Below, one piece after another: positions 45,749-56,638 of a stretch of DNA of 64,000 bases. The notes under the pieces were generated by a model. That model made no database searches and had not been told where the DNA came from. It saw only the letters and a program-made list of their open reading frames with translations. The stretch covers positions 890,501 to 954,500 of the forward strand of contig JAKZZE010000005.1 in NCBI GenBank assembly GCA_024220505.1, given 5' to 3'. Position 1 is the first letter of the stretch; every line of letters begins with the position of its first letter. The position numbers and the translations under genes were made by a program. Source of the DNA: Rhizopus arrhizus (Eukaryota; Mucoromycota; Mucoromycetes; Mucorales; Rhizopodaceae).

Positions 45749-47241
45749 ATGGATAATTTAATGAATATAGAGTGGCTTAACACTGATAACGACATGATAA
45801 GTGCACTTTTTGAATCAAGTCAAGCGTCAGCAAATGTCATTCAATCCACTTTAGAAAACAAACAACAAGAAATATCCTTTGAACCTTCATATTTACAGGT
45901 GAAAGATCATCCTACTACTACTGCTACTTCAAAACCGCCCAACAAGATAAAGTTCAAAGAGCCTGTGTTTGCAGCAGGGTTACATCAAAATGCTTACAAG
46001 AAAAAGAAAAAAGCAGATTCAAGCAGTGACTCGGATGATGATGCATTCGTTGCTCAACAACAACGGAAAAAAATGACATCCAAAGAGCGTCGACAAATGC
46101 GAAATAAAATATCAGCAAAGAATTTTCGTGAGAGACGCAAAGGTAACAAAAAAAGTGTAGAAAAGATGACTATATCTCATCTAACCTAAAAATAGAATAT
46201 ATCACACAATTAGAACAAAAAGTAGAGGAACATGAAAAAACGATTGATGAATTAAGAAAAGAAAATTTGCAACTTCGTAAAACAAATGAACAATTGATGC
46301 ATCAACTGCTTCCACATCTTTCTTCTCCTTCCAATACCGATCACAGTGAGGAATTGGCTTGGAGTTCTACTGAGAGTCAGTCATCACCTGAATCTGCTCC
46401 GCTTGCTTCCATGCCCTTTCAATTTTCACTAGATGATGTATATGATTTTAACTTGCTTGAACAACCAGAACAGTTATTGCTTAATTCCAACTCACTCAAT
46501 ACACTCTATCTTCATCATGCTGTCATGCCTGACCTGGATGTTCATCGTGTATTAGGTGAAAAGACGAAACAGACAGCGAATCAAAATGAAAGACAGGAGG
46601 CTGCTGAAGAACTCTTGTCTGAATATCCACTATTGGGTGCTGCTCTCATGTCCATCGTTCTTCGTCATACTATAATTCTCGACCATGTGGCATCCATTGC
46701 AAATCAATTTTCATCTGCAAATCAAGAAGTCCCTGTCGAAAAAGAACAGCAAAAAGAACAGAAAGAGTCAAAGGAACAAAAAGAGCAGAAAGAGGTAAAG
46801 GAACAAAAGGAACAACGAAGGATCAAGAACGCAACGGATGAGATTGATCCAGCATCGATTACTGAGGAAGACATCATTTATTTCATCTTCCACCATGGCT
46901 TTGCCCACTATGCCTTATATCGTGCAGCTGGCCAAAGTCACGAGCAAATCATGGAGCGCTGGAAAAAATGTATATCATCAAAATCGACATGTGCAGATTT
47001 TTTTTACAAAAAGATAAAGGAACGAAGATCTGTATCAGAGAGTAAAGGAGGAAACCGATTTCAAACCCTTCAAACGTATTGTAAAGTGGCTGGTACACTC
47101 TTGAAGCATCCAAAGCGTATGACACAAGTGAGTAAGGTCTTGAAGGAAAAGATAAACTTTTCTAAACCATATTACACTTCACACTCTAAAAATCAAGCTG
47201 CTTTAGCCAATCCTAGTCAATTCGATATCAGCACAAAGTAG
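45749..47241 (+). CDS. bZIP transcription factor
   Basis: Two exons fit in frame: 45749-46142 and 46196-47241, about 479 residues. The basic region is KERRQMRNKISAKNFRERRK with the Nx7R DNA-contact pattern (N-KISAKNF-R). The intron sits exactly between it and the leucine zipper (EYITQLEQKVEEHEKTIDEL, heptad leucines continuing). A lysine-rich, then Ser/Asp-rich stretch precedes the basic region and may be a nuclear signal. The C-terminal half is unfamiliar and contains a KEQKE tandem repeat (about 46740-46810) and a helical block (DIIYFIFHHGFAHYAL). It probably binds DNA as a dimer. Targets are unknown. Confidence 0.85.
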
Positions 47242-47528
47242 AATCCCCCGTTCTTTTTTATTCCATTTTCTTTTGTAAACTATACATTTTTTCTTTATTT
47301 GTAAATAAAACATTCTCTCTTCATTCGATGTACCTCAAACTCATTTAAACAATACAAACTTTTATATCAAAGCCACCATCTACGCTTTAGAAATGATTAC
47401 CCAGCATAGTCATGTATCACATCCTTTTAATCTGTACATAGTCTTACAAACTCTTTTTGTTCTACAAAGGATAAATCATAAAAAGTATCTATTTACAACT
47501 GTTTGTGTCTTTAATTTATTTATTTCGT

Positions 47529-48704
47529 CTAATTCATAGCATTCATTGCCAATTCATAAGCAAAGAAAGTAGCGGCATTAGCAGGAAAAGCTCTTGCCAT
47601 GGTTGGACCAACGCCGTTAAAGAATGCCTTGTATCCAGCTTCACGAACAAGTGTACGAACAGCCATAAGCGAAGATTTAATTCTAAGAAAATATGATTGC
47701 GTTAATAGAATTTTCTCTCTATGAATACTTTTAATATTTATACCTAGGATCATTTTGCATACGACTCTTGATGACATCTTGAGGATAAGCAGGAATCCAG
47801 GCACCAAAACCTGACAACCCACCGGCCATTAGTAAATCAAAGGTAGACAAAGTTTGATCAGGGCCCTTGATGTATTGGAATGTACGCTTTAATCCTTCAT
47901 AAGTAACTAAATATAAAGGATTAGCTCACTCAATTATTTCTCATCACAAAATAAATACTTACTAAAATATAAACCATAACTAGGGCAATCTCTTAATAAT
48001 GTGATTCCTAATCCTCGGTAGATACCTAGTGGACCTTGTGCACGTACAGTACGAACACCGCAATCAATCACACCTTTGTACTAAATAGAAACCTTTAACT
48101 CAATCCATGCATACAGAAACAACTTACTGGAGGTTCTAATTTTCCACTGGCACCAATAATACCAGCAGGATCTTGAGTTTGAAGCTTGACCTTCAGCAAT
48201 TCAATAGGGCAGTTAAAGAAGGCCATGACAGTACCTGCCATAGAGCCAGCTATACCGATCTCGGTCAGTGACAAGACCTTGCTTGCATCACCGCCTTGAA
48301 GCATTCTTCTAAATTCACCATTGCACATAAAGACAACTGCGTTACATAATCCAACACCAGCAAGTGGAGAAGCCACACCTCTGTATAAACCCTTAGGCTA
48401 CAATAAAGTGAGTAAAACGACATGCGACTTATTTTCATTTCTTACGCCTTCAGATTGAACAAGTTGTCGGAAACAGTCCATGGCATTTTTATAAATAGGA
48501 GGAGAAGGCTGTGTTTGCAACCTTACCTTAAGGGTATCAAAAGGATGACCTGTGATAACAATAAGAAAAGGAAAAAAAAAAATCTTTTCTATTCATTTTA
48601 CCAACAATGACTTGGGCCCAACCACCACAAGTACCAGCAATCAAGTCTTGAGCCAACTTGGGTACTTGGAAACCAATACTTTGTTCTTTTAAAGTGGTTG
48701 CCAT
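47529..48704 (-). CDS. Mitochondrial carrier (SLC25), carnitine/acylcarnitine-like
   Basis: Six exons fit in frame: 48704-48602, 48549-48446, 48397-48128, 48080-47963, 47906-47744 and 47682-47529, about 303 residues. Three tandem carrier repeats are marked by the Px[DE]xx[KR] signatures HPFDTLKVRLQTQ, CPIELLKVKLQTQ and YPQDVIKSRMQND. Six membrane helices are expected in the mitochondrial inner membrane. The end of the protein, RAFPANAATFFAYE, is close to the carnitine/acylcarnitine and basic amino-acid carriers (Crc1, SLC25A20/29). The exact substrate cannot be settled from this sequence alone. Confidence 0.88.
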
Positions 48705-49088
48705 GACTTTTTTTTTTTGATTAAAAAAGAAGGGGAAAAAAGGGGCAATTGACAGTCATAAAAGATAAAACAATGAAAAACTTTTTTTGAACCAATCAAA
48801 TGCTTGCTAAATGATGACAAGCAGTAGAAAGATCAAGATTGTTTTTTTTTTATTAAAACAAATAAACAGCTCATTTTGTAAAGTGGTTTTCTATATTATA
48901 TATATTCATGTTGTCTACAGTGGAGAAAAGAGAACTTTTTTTTTTCTTTTTTTTTAAAAAAGGATTTTTTTTTTTTTTTGTTTCATTTTTTTCTAATTGG
49001 AAGCGGGAACGTTAACATTTACTCTAGTTTTCTAGATAAAAAATAAATAAATATGTATATTAGTTATTGAAAATAAACCATTCTTTTT
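48705..49088. other. Intergenic region, T-rich homopolymers
   Basis: Short region between the carrier start and the LARP1 3' end, with several runs of T and A near 48935-48990. No gene. Confidence 0.5.
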
Positions 49089-51362
49089 TTATCTTACACC
49101 GTGACGAGGGACTTTATAAGTATCATCGGGAACTTCTTGATTTGGTTCATCAGCATTTCTAAAGTCTTCAATAGTCTTGTACTTGCTCATCAATTCACTC
49201 ATACGATCACTGAACTTGAGCTTTCTCTTTTGCTTATCTTTGCGATAATATTCGTAAGCCCAAAACTTTTCAAGACCATAAAGGTGGCCTCTATCATAAT
49301 CAGCCAAGGTTAATTCTTGAAAGTCTTGGAAAAGTTCTTTGCGGAAGAATTTCTCAAGACCATAGGAATAGAATCGGAAAAGACATTCCAAACCATATCT
49401 ACATTAAAAAAAAGTGTTATAATTATATTCAACATGCGAGTACATTTGCTTACCTATAATTTTGGTTGGCATCTTCAACAGCCAGTCTCTTGAATTCATT
49501 ATACATACGCTTATTGAAGTGATCACGCAAGAAGTGAGACCAGAAACGGAACAAGGTGTTCATTTCTTGTGAGTGACCAACACCCAATCGTTTACGCTCT
49601 CTTAATGCCTTTGCATGATACTTGTGATACTTGTGTTGAACAAATCCCTTCTCACGCAACAACTCATGACTGGGATGTTGGAAAGTACCAAAGGAGTGTG
49701 CCATATCGACTGAGGTTGAGAGAAATCCTTCGGTAGCTGGTGATTTACCATAACTAGTAGACAAGAAATCATTAGGATTGTAGTGATAGGCTTGATCAGA
49801 CAAGACCCAACCAACGTGACCGTGGTCAGCACCAGATTTACTGCTGCGTGTAGGTGTAGTACCAAAGAAGGCGGAACTAGGAAGAGATTCAGGGCGGACA
49901 GCATAGAAGCGAGGAGCCTTATTGTTCTTGATAGGCTTAGCATTGATTGTAATGGAAGAAAAGCCAGCCTTGTCATCTCCTTGAGCTTGTTCACGAGACT
50001 TGAGCTGTTCAAATTGTTCTTTGCCTACAGAACCGACCTTGGTGTTGTTTTGGTTGGTTGATCCGCGAAGGCCGCTCTCATATTGAAAAAGTCCTTCATT
50101 GATCATTTCTGAGATATCTTCATTGATCTTTGCACGGTTGTAGTTGGTATGAGTGCGATCTTGCTTGCGTTGTGTAACAATCATGATACGAGCCACTGTC
50201 TCATCGTCCATTTCAAGCTCGTCTTCATCTTCTTCTTCATCCTCTGAGAGGTAATATTTCTTGACGGTATCCTTACGACTACCGTCAGTCCAATCTTCAT
50301 CTTCAAAGTCAAACAAATCATCATCTTCCTTGGGTGCTGGTTTCTTATGTTCGCTATTGGGAGCACCCGAAGGAAGTAAACTGGTACCAGCCAATGAGGC
50401 CAAGGTAGGCTGAAGGGTAGGGGGTGCATTTTGTTTGGCAACTTCGGCAGCAGTAGGCCCAGATTTTGGGATGGGTGCAGCTGTCACTGGCTTTGGTCCA
50501 GGTAAGACAGAAGGCATGACCCAGGTCTCCCAACCTTCTCTCTTACGAAGCTTATCACCCTTGCGTTCAACAATCTGGCTGTTATCAAGTGCTTCACGAA
50601 TTAAGTCGAGATCAGTTGTCAAACCCTTGACTCGATTGAAGCCCGCAATAAAGTTCAAATCGATAAAACCATTGGAATCCATCTGTTTACGCAAATAAAG
50701 ATCTTTACAAAGGTTATCAATGCTAAAGTAATATTCACTATTCAAGAAAAAAAAAAAAAAAAAAAAAGAGGTCAGGTCTACTACTTTTTATAAAAAATGT
50801 TGATGCTTACATTTGTTGCATAACATAAAACTTCAAAGTCTCTGCATCCACTTTGATGAAAGCAGGTGCTTTGCGATAGCGCTGAAACAATGGCTTCTTG
50901 GGACGGTTTTTTCCGTACTTCTTTTCTTCCTTCTTGTTTTCCGTCTTTTTGTTTTCCGATTTTTTATTTTCTGATGGTTTTCCTTCCTTTTGTCGTCGAC
51001 CCTCGGATTTTTTAGGACGAGGTCTATGGGGGGATGTATGAATGATTGTAGGTGTCAAAGGTTTCCACTGTCCTTTGCTTTTTACTTTGGGCGCTACTAA
51101 TCTTTCGGCTTCTTCACTGCTTGTTTCAGTAACAGCTTCTTTTGGCGCAGGCCAATCTATTGTATGTCTTGTTTAGAAAAATATTCCTCATTAAACATGT
51201 ACACTATTTTTTACCAGTTGCCTTTTCCTTTTCAGTTGGAATAGGTTCTTTATTTACTTTCCAAGCATTCTTTTCGGGAATAGGTGCTGGTTCCATTCTC
51301 TTGGGTTGCTCCTCTTGAATTGATTCGACTGTTGGTTTTTCGTTGTTAGGTTGATTTTCCAT
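49089..51362 (-). CDS. LARP1: La-related protein 1 (LARP1) with DM15 region
   Basis: Four exons fit in frame: 51362-51215, 51156-50811, 50737-49454 and 49398-49089, about 695 residues. The N-terminus is charged and disordered with ENKKSENKK repeats. The La motif begins [18 protein letters not shown] and continues with [14 protein letters not shown]. An acidic linker ([15 protein letters not shown]) leads to the C-terminal DM15 helical repeats: [35 protein letters not shown] and [18 protein letters not shown]. In animals the DM15 region binds the cap and 5'TOP sequence of ribosomal-protein mRNAs under TOR control. Yeast Slf1/Sro9 lack DM15, so its presence here is informative. Confidence 0.93.
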
Positions 51363-51753
51363 TGTGTTTAATAAAATAAAAAAAAATATAAAAGGAAAAA
51401 AGAGCGATCCTTTTGGGTAATACATCACGTCAAAAAAAGGGTTGTGGCTTGTAAGTTTCAGTACAATGATATCCTTTATTTGGAAATTTCTACATTCCAA
51501 TAGAAAACAGAGCACAGGAAGATATTAAGCATTAAAAAGAGAGAATATTGGTTAGATAATGTACTTGCTTTTGATGTGCTTTAAATCATACTACTTTCTA
51601 TTGTTGATATTTTTTATTTCTCCAGTCAAGTTGTGACGTAGCAAAGCCAATGTTTTTATTTCCCGCTCAGTGCCCCTGCTCAAACCAAGGCCTATAATTA
51701 TTTTTTTTGCCTATTGAGAGGAGTTTTTCTTTTTTCCATAAAAAAATCTCAAC

Positions 51754-52044
51754 ATGTTTGGTTTGCGCAAATTTGATGTCCCAGCTTTCCGCCCTGTCGT
51801 CCCCTTCATCGCCGGTGGTGCTGTTGTCCTTTTCTTAGTCAATAAGGCTCAAACTGCTATGATTAACTGTAAATTTAAACCATTATTTTAATTCAAAGTG
51901 ACTCATTTTCTCCCCCTCAACTATAGCTGACCAATACAGAAACGATCCCAGAAACCCTGCTTGTAAGTTTGTACTTGGACGAATATTTACAATATGTTTA
52001 ACTTTTCTTATTTTATAGTGGCTTCCGGAAAGAAGGCTCACTAA
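51754..52044 (+). CDS. ATP18: Mitochondrial F-type ATP synthase subunit i/j (Atp18)
   Basis: Three exons fit in frame: 51754-51868, 51927-51962 and 52019-52044, only 58 residues, the usual size of Atp18. The protein starts MFGLRKFDVPAFRPVVPF, has one membrane helix (FIAGGAVVLFLVNKA) and the conserved end YRNDPRNP followed by a lysine-rich tail, matching the DPRNP motif of fungal Atp18. It is a small membrane subunit of the Fo sector involved in dimer stability. The tiny exons explain why the gene is easy to miss. C-ending codons fit strong expression. Confidence 0.82.
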
Positions 52045-52737
52045 ACAACATTAACAATAAACTTCAGACATGTGTTGGCGTTAATAACAGCTCATTAAAA
52101 ATTGTTGTATAGTGCTTGTATGTGTCAATTCGGTTGTGAATAAATTTTGTTTAGCGCAAAAATAAGAGGAAGAAATACAAAATACCAAAAATGATACTTA
52201 GAGTGAGCATACAACATATAAAAGGCGAGTTTTATATGTGTACATGTGTGATATCTTCATAATGACCTTGCATCGATACAGGAAAAGAGTAAAAAGGATA
52301 AGAAGGTCATTAACTGGATGCGTATGGTATATTTCACTATTTGAATACACCCTTTTTTTCATGGATGAAAATTTTAATGTTTAGTAAAACTAATCAAAGA
52401 GTATAAAGATTAAGAGTGATGCAAGTGTATGAAACAGTGACTTATAAAAATACAAAGGATGTTAACATAGAGAATTGTAAGCAGATAGTTTCAATAGTTC
52501 CTTCTGTATTTGATGGATGACAACCTCATCTAAGACAGGAATGTGTTCAAAGAATTGTTGCCGGTGGGCTTTCCGAATGATTCGTATGACTATACCAACA
52601 AAAATCATGACAAGTTTTTTTTTTATAAAATCAAAGTTAGAATACGGTATTAAAGTGTTTTCCAAATAAATGAACTTCTAAAATAAGAATAATTACATTG
52701 GTCAATTAAGAAAATATGGTAACTATTTTGACCTTTT
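52045..52737. other. Gap with one possible small open frame
   Basis: A 67-codon minus-strand frame at 52665-52462 contains a plausible helix (FFEHIPVLDEVVIHQIQKEL). Its N-terminal third crosses a run of A that looks like an intron acceptor region, so only the last 40 codons look coding. No family recognised; may be a last exon or a gene relic. Confidence 0.3.
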
Positions 52738-52905
52738 TTTTCTCCAAAGAAAGACAACGGCCAAAGAATGAAATCGGATGTCTTATCCATCCCTGACAAC
52801 TAGTTAGAGCAGCTTCCGAACAAGCTTCTATGGTTCTAGGAGTCAAAATGCCGCCTTCAAAATGTCGTTTTTAACAGCACGTTTTACATTTTTTAATAAA
52901 GAACC
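52738..52905 (-). mobile_element. Decayed transposase C-terminal fragment
   Basis: Minus strand 52885 to 52740 reads FEGGILTPRTIEACSEA and SCQGWIRHPISFFGRC in one open frame. This resembles the C-terminal tail of large DDE transposases in fungi, where TPRTIEA and a final aromatic-rich helix recur. No catalytic part is nearby. The family is uncertain. Confidence 0.35.
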
Positions 52906-53211
52906 TGTTGTTGATCCTCTTCATAAATTCGTGTGATAAATTGAAAGACAATATAATCAAATGTGAGTTTTTTCTTTTTCTCACTCTTCTTCCTTATCAA
53001 TTTTTTCGAGTAACAAGTATCTTCTTTTTTATTTTTTTGTATTCAAGAGTAAGACTACTTAAAGTAATAAATACAGATGAAGCAGAGAAAGAAGCCTAAT
53101 TTGAATCCTCCAGCTCAGAAAAGTTTATCTTTCAAAAAATCGAAAGGGAAACAAAACTTGCCATATGAAATTGTTATCAGTCAATGAAACAAGACTAAAG
53201 CCATACATACA

Positions 53212-56194
53212 TGACAGCTAATGCTTCAGGCTTTCAAACAATTCAAGGAAAAATTCATGCTCAAGAAGACTTTGATAATGATTTCCAAACTCCCATAAAG
53301 CCCGCTTTCCAGTATGTGCCATACAGTGATCCATTTGAAGATTTCAAAAAAGATGCCAGGTATACTTTGTAATAACTTGTATTTTCTCTACATAAATAAG
53401 CAAACTAATGCAAACAACATTAGGCAAAGGAAAGTCTCCCATCAATAGTAAAAAGGCAGTCAAGTCAAAGAGGAATAGGCGTAAGAAAGAGATATTATAT
53501 ACATCTGTAACGCCTGAACAAGAACAAGGTCTGAGTATATTTATTATTTCTCATGTCGAATTATACCAGCATTATAACAATGATGCAGACTTATTTGCCA
53601 CTGCTCCTTCTGCTACTCCTTCTACATCGACTAGTAAAGCCCCAATGATCAATAAAAGAATACTTCTAAAGCTTTTCAAAAGAAGAAGGACATACAAGTA
53701 GCCCTTAGAATTGCCGAAAAAAAAGAAACTCAACGATCATACACAAAGCCAATGGAACACCTTACTTAGATGTAATTGATCATGTAAGGTCCTCTAGTTT
53801 CAGGTATCCTTATCGTTTCAAGAGCAAGATAAAAGCACACACAGAGTTTACAAAAATTTGGTTACCAAGGCAAATTTGAACAACATTTGTAAGGGTGCTA
53901 ATATAATTTTGGAAGTCCAAAAAATAGTGTCTCATATAACTCAAGTCATCTATGCTGGGTCTATGCTTGCAGCCTACTTTTACCTTAATCAAGTAAAGAA
54001 CAAGCAAGCTATTGCTGCTATTATTCCCAACTTGATTTATCCACTTTTATTACTTTTTACTGGACAAGGAAATAAAGCTAATGAAGAAGTCAGGAATTAT
54101 TTTGATAAATTTTGCGAGTTTTTACCAGAACAAATCAACTTGGATGGGTTCAAAGGTCAAGAGTATCAAACAATTGTTTCACCTATAGCAAAGTAGTATG
54201 AAACTTTAGTGCGTAATAATACTTCAAGGAACTTTGAAAAAGAACTATCCTCTACTTTCTTGGTCTTTTATCCAAACCTAGCCACAATATTTTCTGTGGT
54301 GATAATTTAACTGTAGAACAAAGAAAATCTCTTGTTCATCATTTCTATCAAAAGAAAAAAATTTCCTCTACTTCTAAATGACCCTCTTCTGTTAAGAAGA
54401 AAGACGTCAACAAGAATATTGCCAAAGATTCTCCTTTACATTGGAAGGAATATGACACTCCCAACTCTAAGAATCCAACTGAAGCAAATGTTTATGCAGG
54501 TCCATATTACTATCTTAAATGGCTACATATGATATAAGAGGAAATGAATAAAAGGCAATTTATTCAAGAGAATTTTCTTCAAAAAGCTGCTATTCTTGGC
54601 TATGTTCATAGAATCTGAACTTTATTGAAGGTGTCTCCAATTTGAATACTGAAGACTACAAAGCTTAAAGGAAGCTATTCTAGTATCTATCAACTCAAAC
54701 AAATCCTTGAAAGCCTCAAAAATCTTGAAAAACTATATGCTGATGATTTGGAAAAGGTTAAGGCATTTATCAAGAATACTCAAAAAGAGATTCAAGACAA
54801 TACGCTCAAGTCCAGAAAGCACACTGATTCTAGAGAATTAAGAGCTTTTTTTTTTATTCCCATTGTATAATTGCAAGCCCGAGTCTATCCAAATCGATAA
54901 ACAATCTTTTTGGAAGATTGCCAAGTCATGCACCAGTAATAAGAAAAGCATCCCTAAAAAAGCAACTAATGGTGATCTTACAACATAGTACTTAAAATTC
55001 TTTGCTTTTTCTAAAATAGATATCAAAAAATACAATAATATTCCAAACGACAAGCGCAAGTTTTGGTAAGCTATACTGTTTTCACATAAGTATGTATCGT
55101 TTTTAACTGATGCTCACTTTTAGGGATTTGATTCAAACAAATGTTTACTCTGTTGAATATATTATAAAAAAGAAGCCTAAGAAAGCTTCTTCAAGTACTA
55201 ATAAAGTGTAAAATATCCTAACCCCTAAAGACTTTGCAGAGGAAATTAAGAACTATGAAACTCTTGTTTGAGGTATTGACTCCGGTATTAGTGACACCTT
55301 TACTGCAGTTGATTCTGATTCTTCATCTTAAAAGGAAAAGACTAGAAAGACATCTACCAAAGAACGTTGTCATATGTGTGGCTTCAATCTTGCTACTCAA
55401 GAATGTACGCAACATCAACAACGCAACTGAGAAGGTTTTAGATTTATGAGTGAGCTATCTACCTTCAAAACATCAAATTTGATCAATTTCTCAAAGGCTA
55501 TTTTTATTAAATTAAAAACTACCGAAAGACCTCTGACTATTATAACAAGGATGATGGGTAAGATACTTTTATTGGTGGACAAGCATTTTATACTCACAAC
55601 GTGTATGCTCAGATTAATTAGACTTCACTTCAAAAATTATATTAAAAACCAAAAGTGACTTATGAGATTGCCATAAGATTATTTGATGATAGTGTTAAAT
55701 ACAACAGCGATAGTTCTATTAGTGAAAAGAGACAGCGTTGTGACAATAAGCAAAAATGGATCCCACTTCCTCCAAAAGATAATAAATCTGCTGTCTCTTA
55801 CAAGAATAGAATAGTTGCTTACGTTAGTGGCTCTTTTTCTGGACCTATTAAAGAAAAATTTTCTGTTCTCACCAGATGGACTATCGACGCTATTAAAAAG
55901 ATATCAAAGGATCCACAAGGGAAACCTGAATTTACCTACGTTACTGAGGCTTTTACTAATCAAGCATATAAACAATGTAAAACCAAAAACTTAACAAACA
56001 CCATTTCAGCCGGATTAAAACGAAAAGTACATGTCGTCCTCAAGTATAATTCTTGTAGTACGATATGGAATTATGATGTGATGACTGTCAAAAACATACG
56101 CTCTATTTTTACATACATCTCACAACATTGTAATAAAACACCTCCTGAATACATGAACTCTGCTTCTTCTGGGGATTACATGAGAACTCCATGA
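53212..56194 (+). pseudogene. Fossil Fanzor (eukaryotic TnpB-like RNA-guided nuclease family) gene
   Basis: Plus-strand gene broken by many stops and frame changes. Blocks in order: possible N-terminus at 53212, a helical block (KIVSHITQVIYAGSML, 53858-54195), a linker before the nuclease domain (YNCKPESIQIDKQSFWKI, about 54870-54920), RuvC-I at 55263-55320 (stop, then GIDSGISDTFTAVDSD; Asp codon 55278-55280), and an intact 179-codon frame (55655-56194) with VAYVSGSFSGPIKEKFS, the zinc-ribbon remnant YKQCKTKNL and LKYNSCSTIWNYDVMTVKNI. The last block matches the family pattern CxxC...WNRDVNAAxNI with Cys, Arg and Ala replaced, while the RuvC-III Asp survives. Bao and Jurka described Fanzor genes in eukaryotic transposons. 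This copy cannot be functional. Confidence 0.7.
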
Positions 56195-56224
56195 CGGGTT
56201 CTCATCCCTTATTTAGGGGGTGAG
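56180..56224 (+). ncRNA. Two overlapping hairpins at the 3' end of the Fanzor relic
   Basis: ATGAGAAC (56180-56187) pairs perfectly with GTTCTCAT (56198-56205) across a 10-nt loop. CTCATCCC (56201-56208) can pair instead with GGGGTGAG (56217-56224) with one G-U pair. The two are alternative because they share CTCAT. The position, overlapping the last codons and the 3' flank, is where Fanzor guide (omega) RNAs and element right ends lie. That role is an inference; the pairing itself is seen. Confidence 0.4.
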
Positions 56225-56638
56225 TTGTGTTTAATACTTTTTGTGATGATCTTTTACTAACATTCATCTTATATATTTATATCTTTTGGTGTCTCTCTTT
56301 TATTTTCACTGCTTATTTTATCTCAAACTACCTCAATTTTCTCCTGTCAATTATTGCCAAAGCCTTACTACTTTCTAAATTACTTCATCACTTTTCTCCA
56401 AATTATTTCAACTCTCTTTTCCAAATTGTTTTTTATTTTTCCCAAAAATTTGAAAAATACAGTAAAGCCATAAGGAACACAACATTATTCTTATATTCTT
56501 TGATGAGTTTTAATAAACATTAAAATTTTCATCCATAAAAAAAGGAACACAACATTGTCAGTAAAAAAAAAAAAAGAGCTCCATTTTAATTAAAATCTTT
56601 TCACGTGCGCCTCTCCTTTTTTTTTTTTATCAACTACA
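56225..56638. other. Gap between the Fanzor relic and the Sel1-repeat gene
   Basis: T-rich DNA. A 15-bp direct repeat (AAGGAACACAACATT) occurs at 56472-56486 and 56542-56556, exactly 70 bp apart. No gene recognised. Confidence 0.5.
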
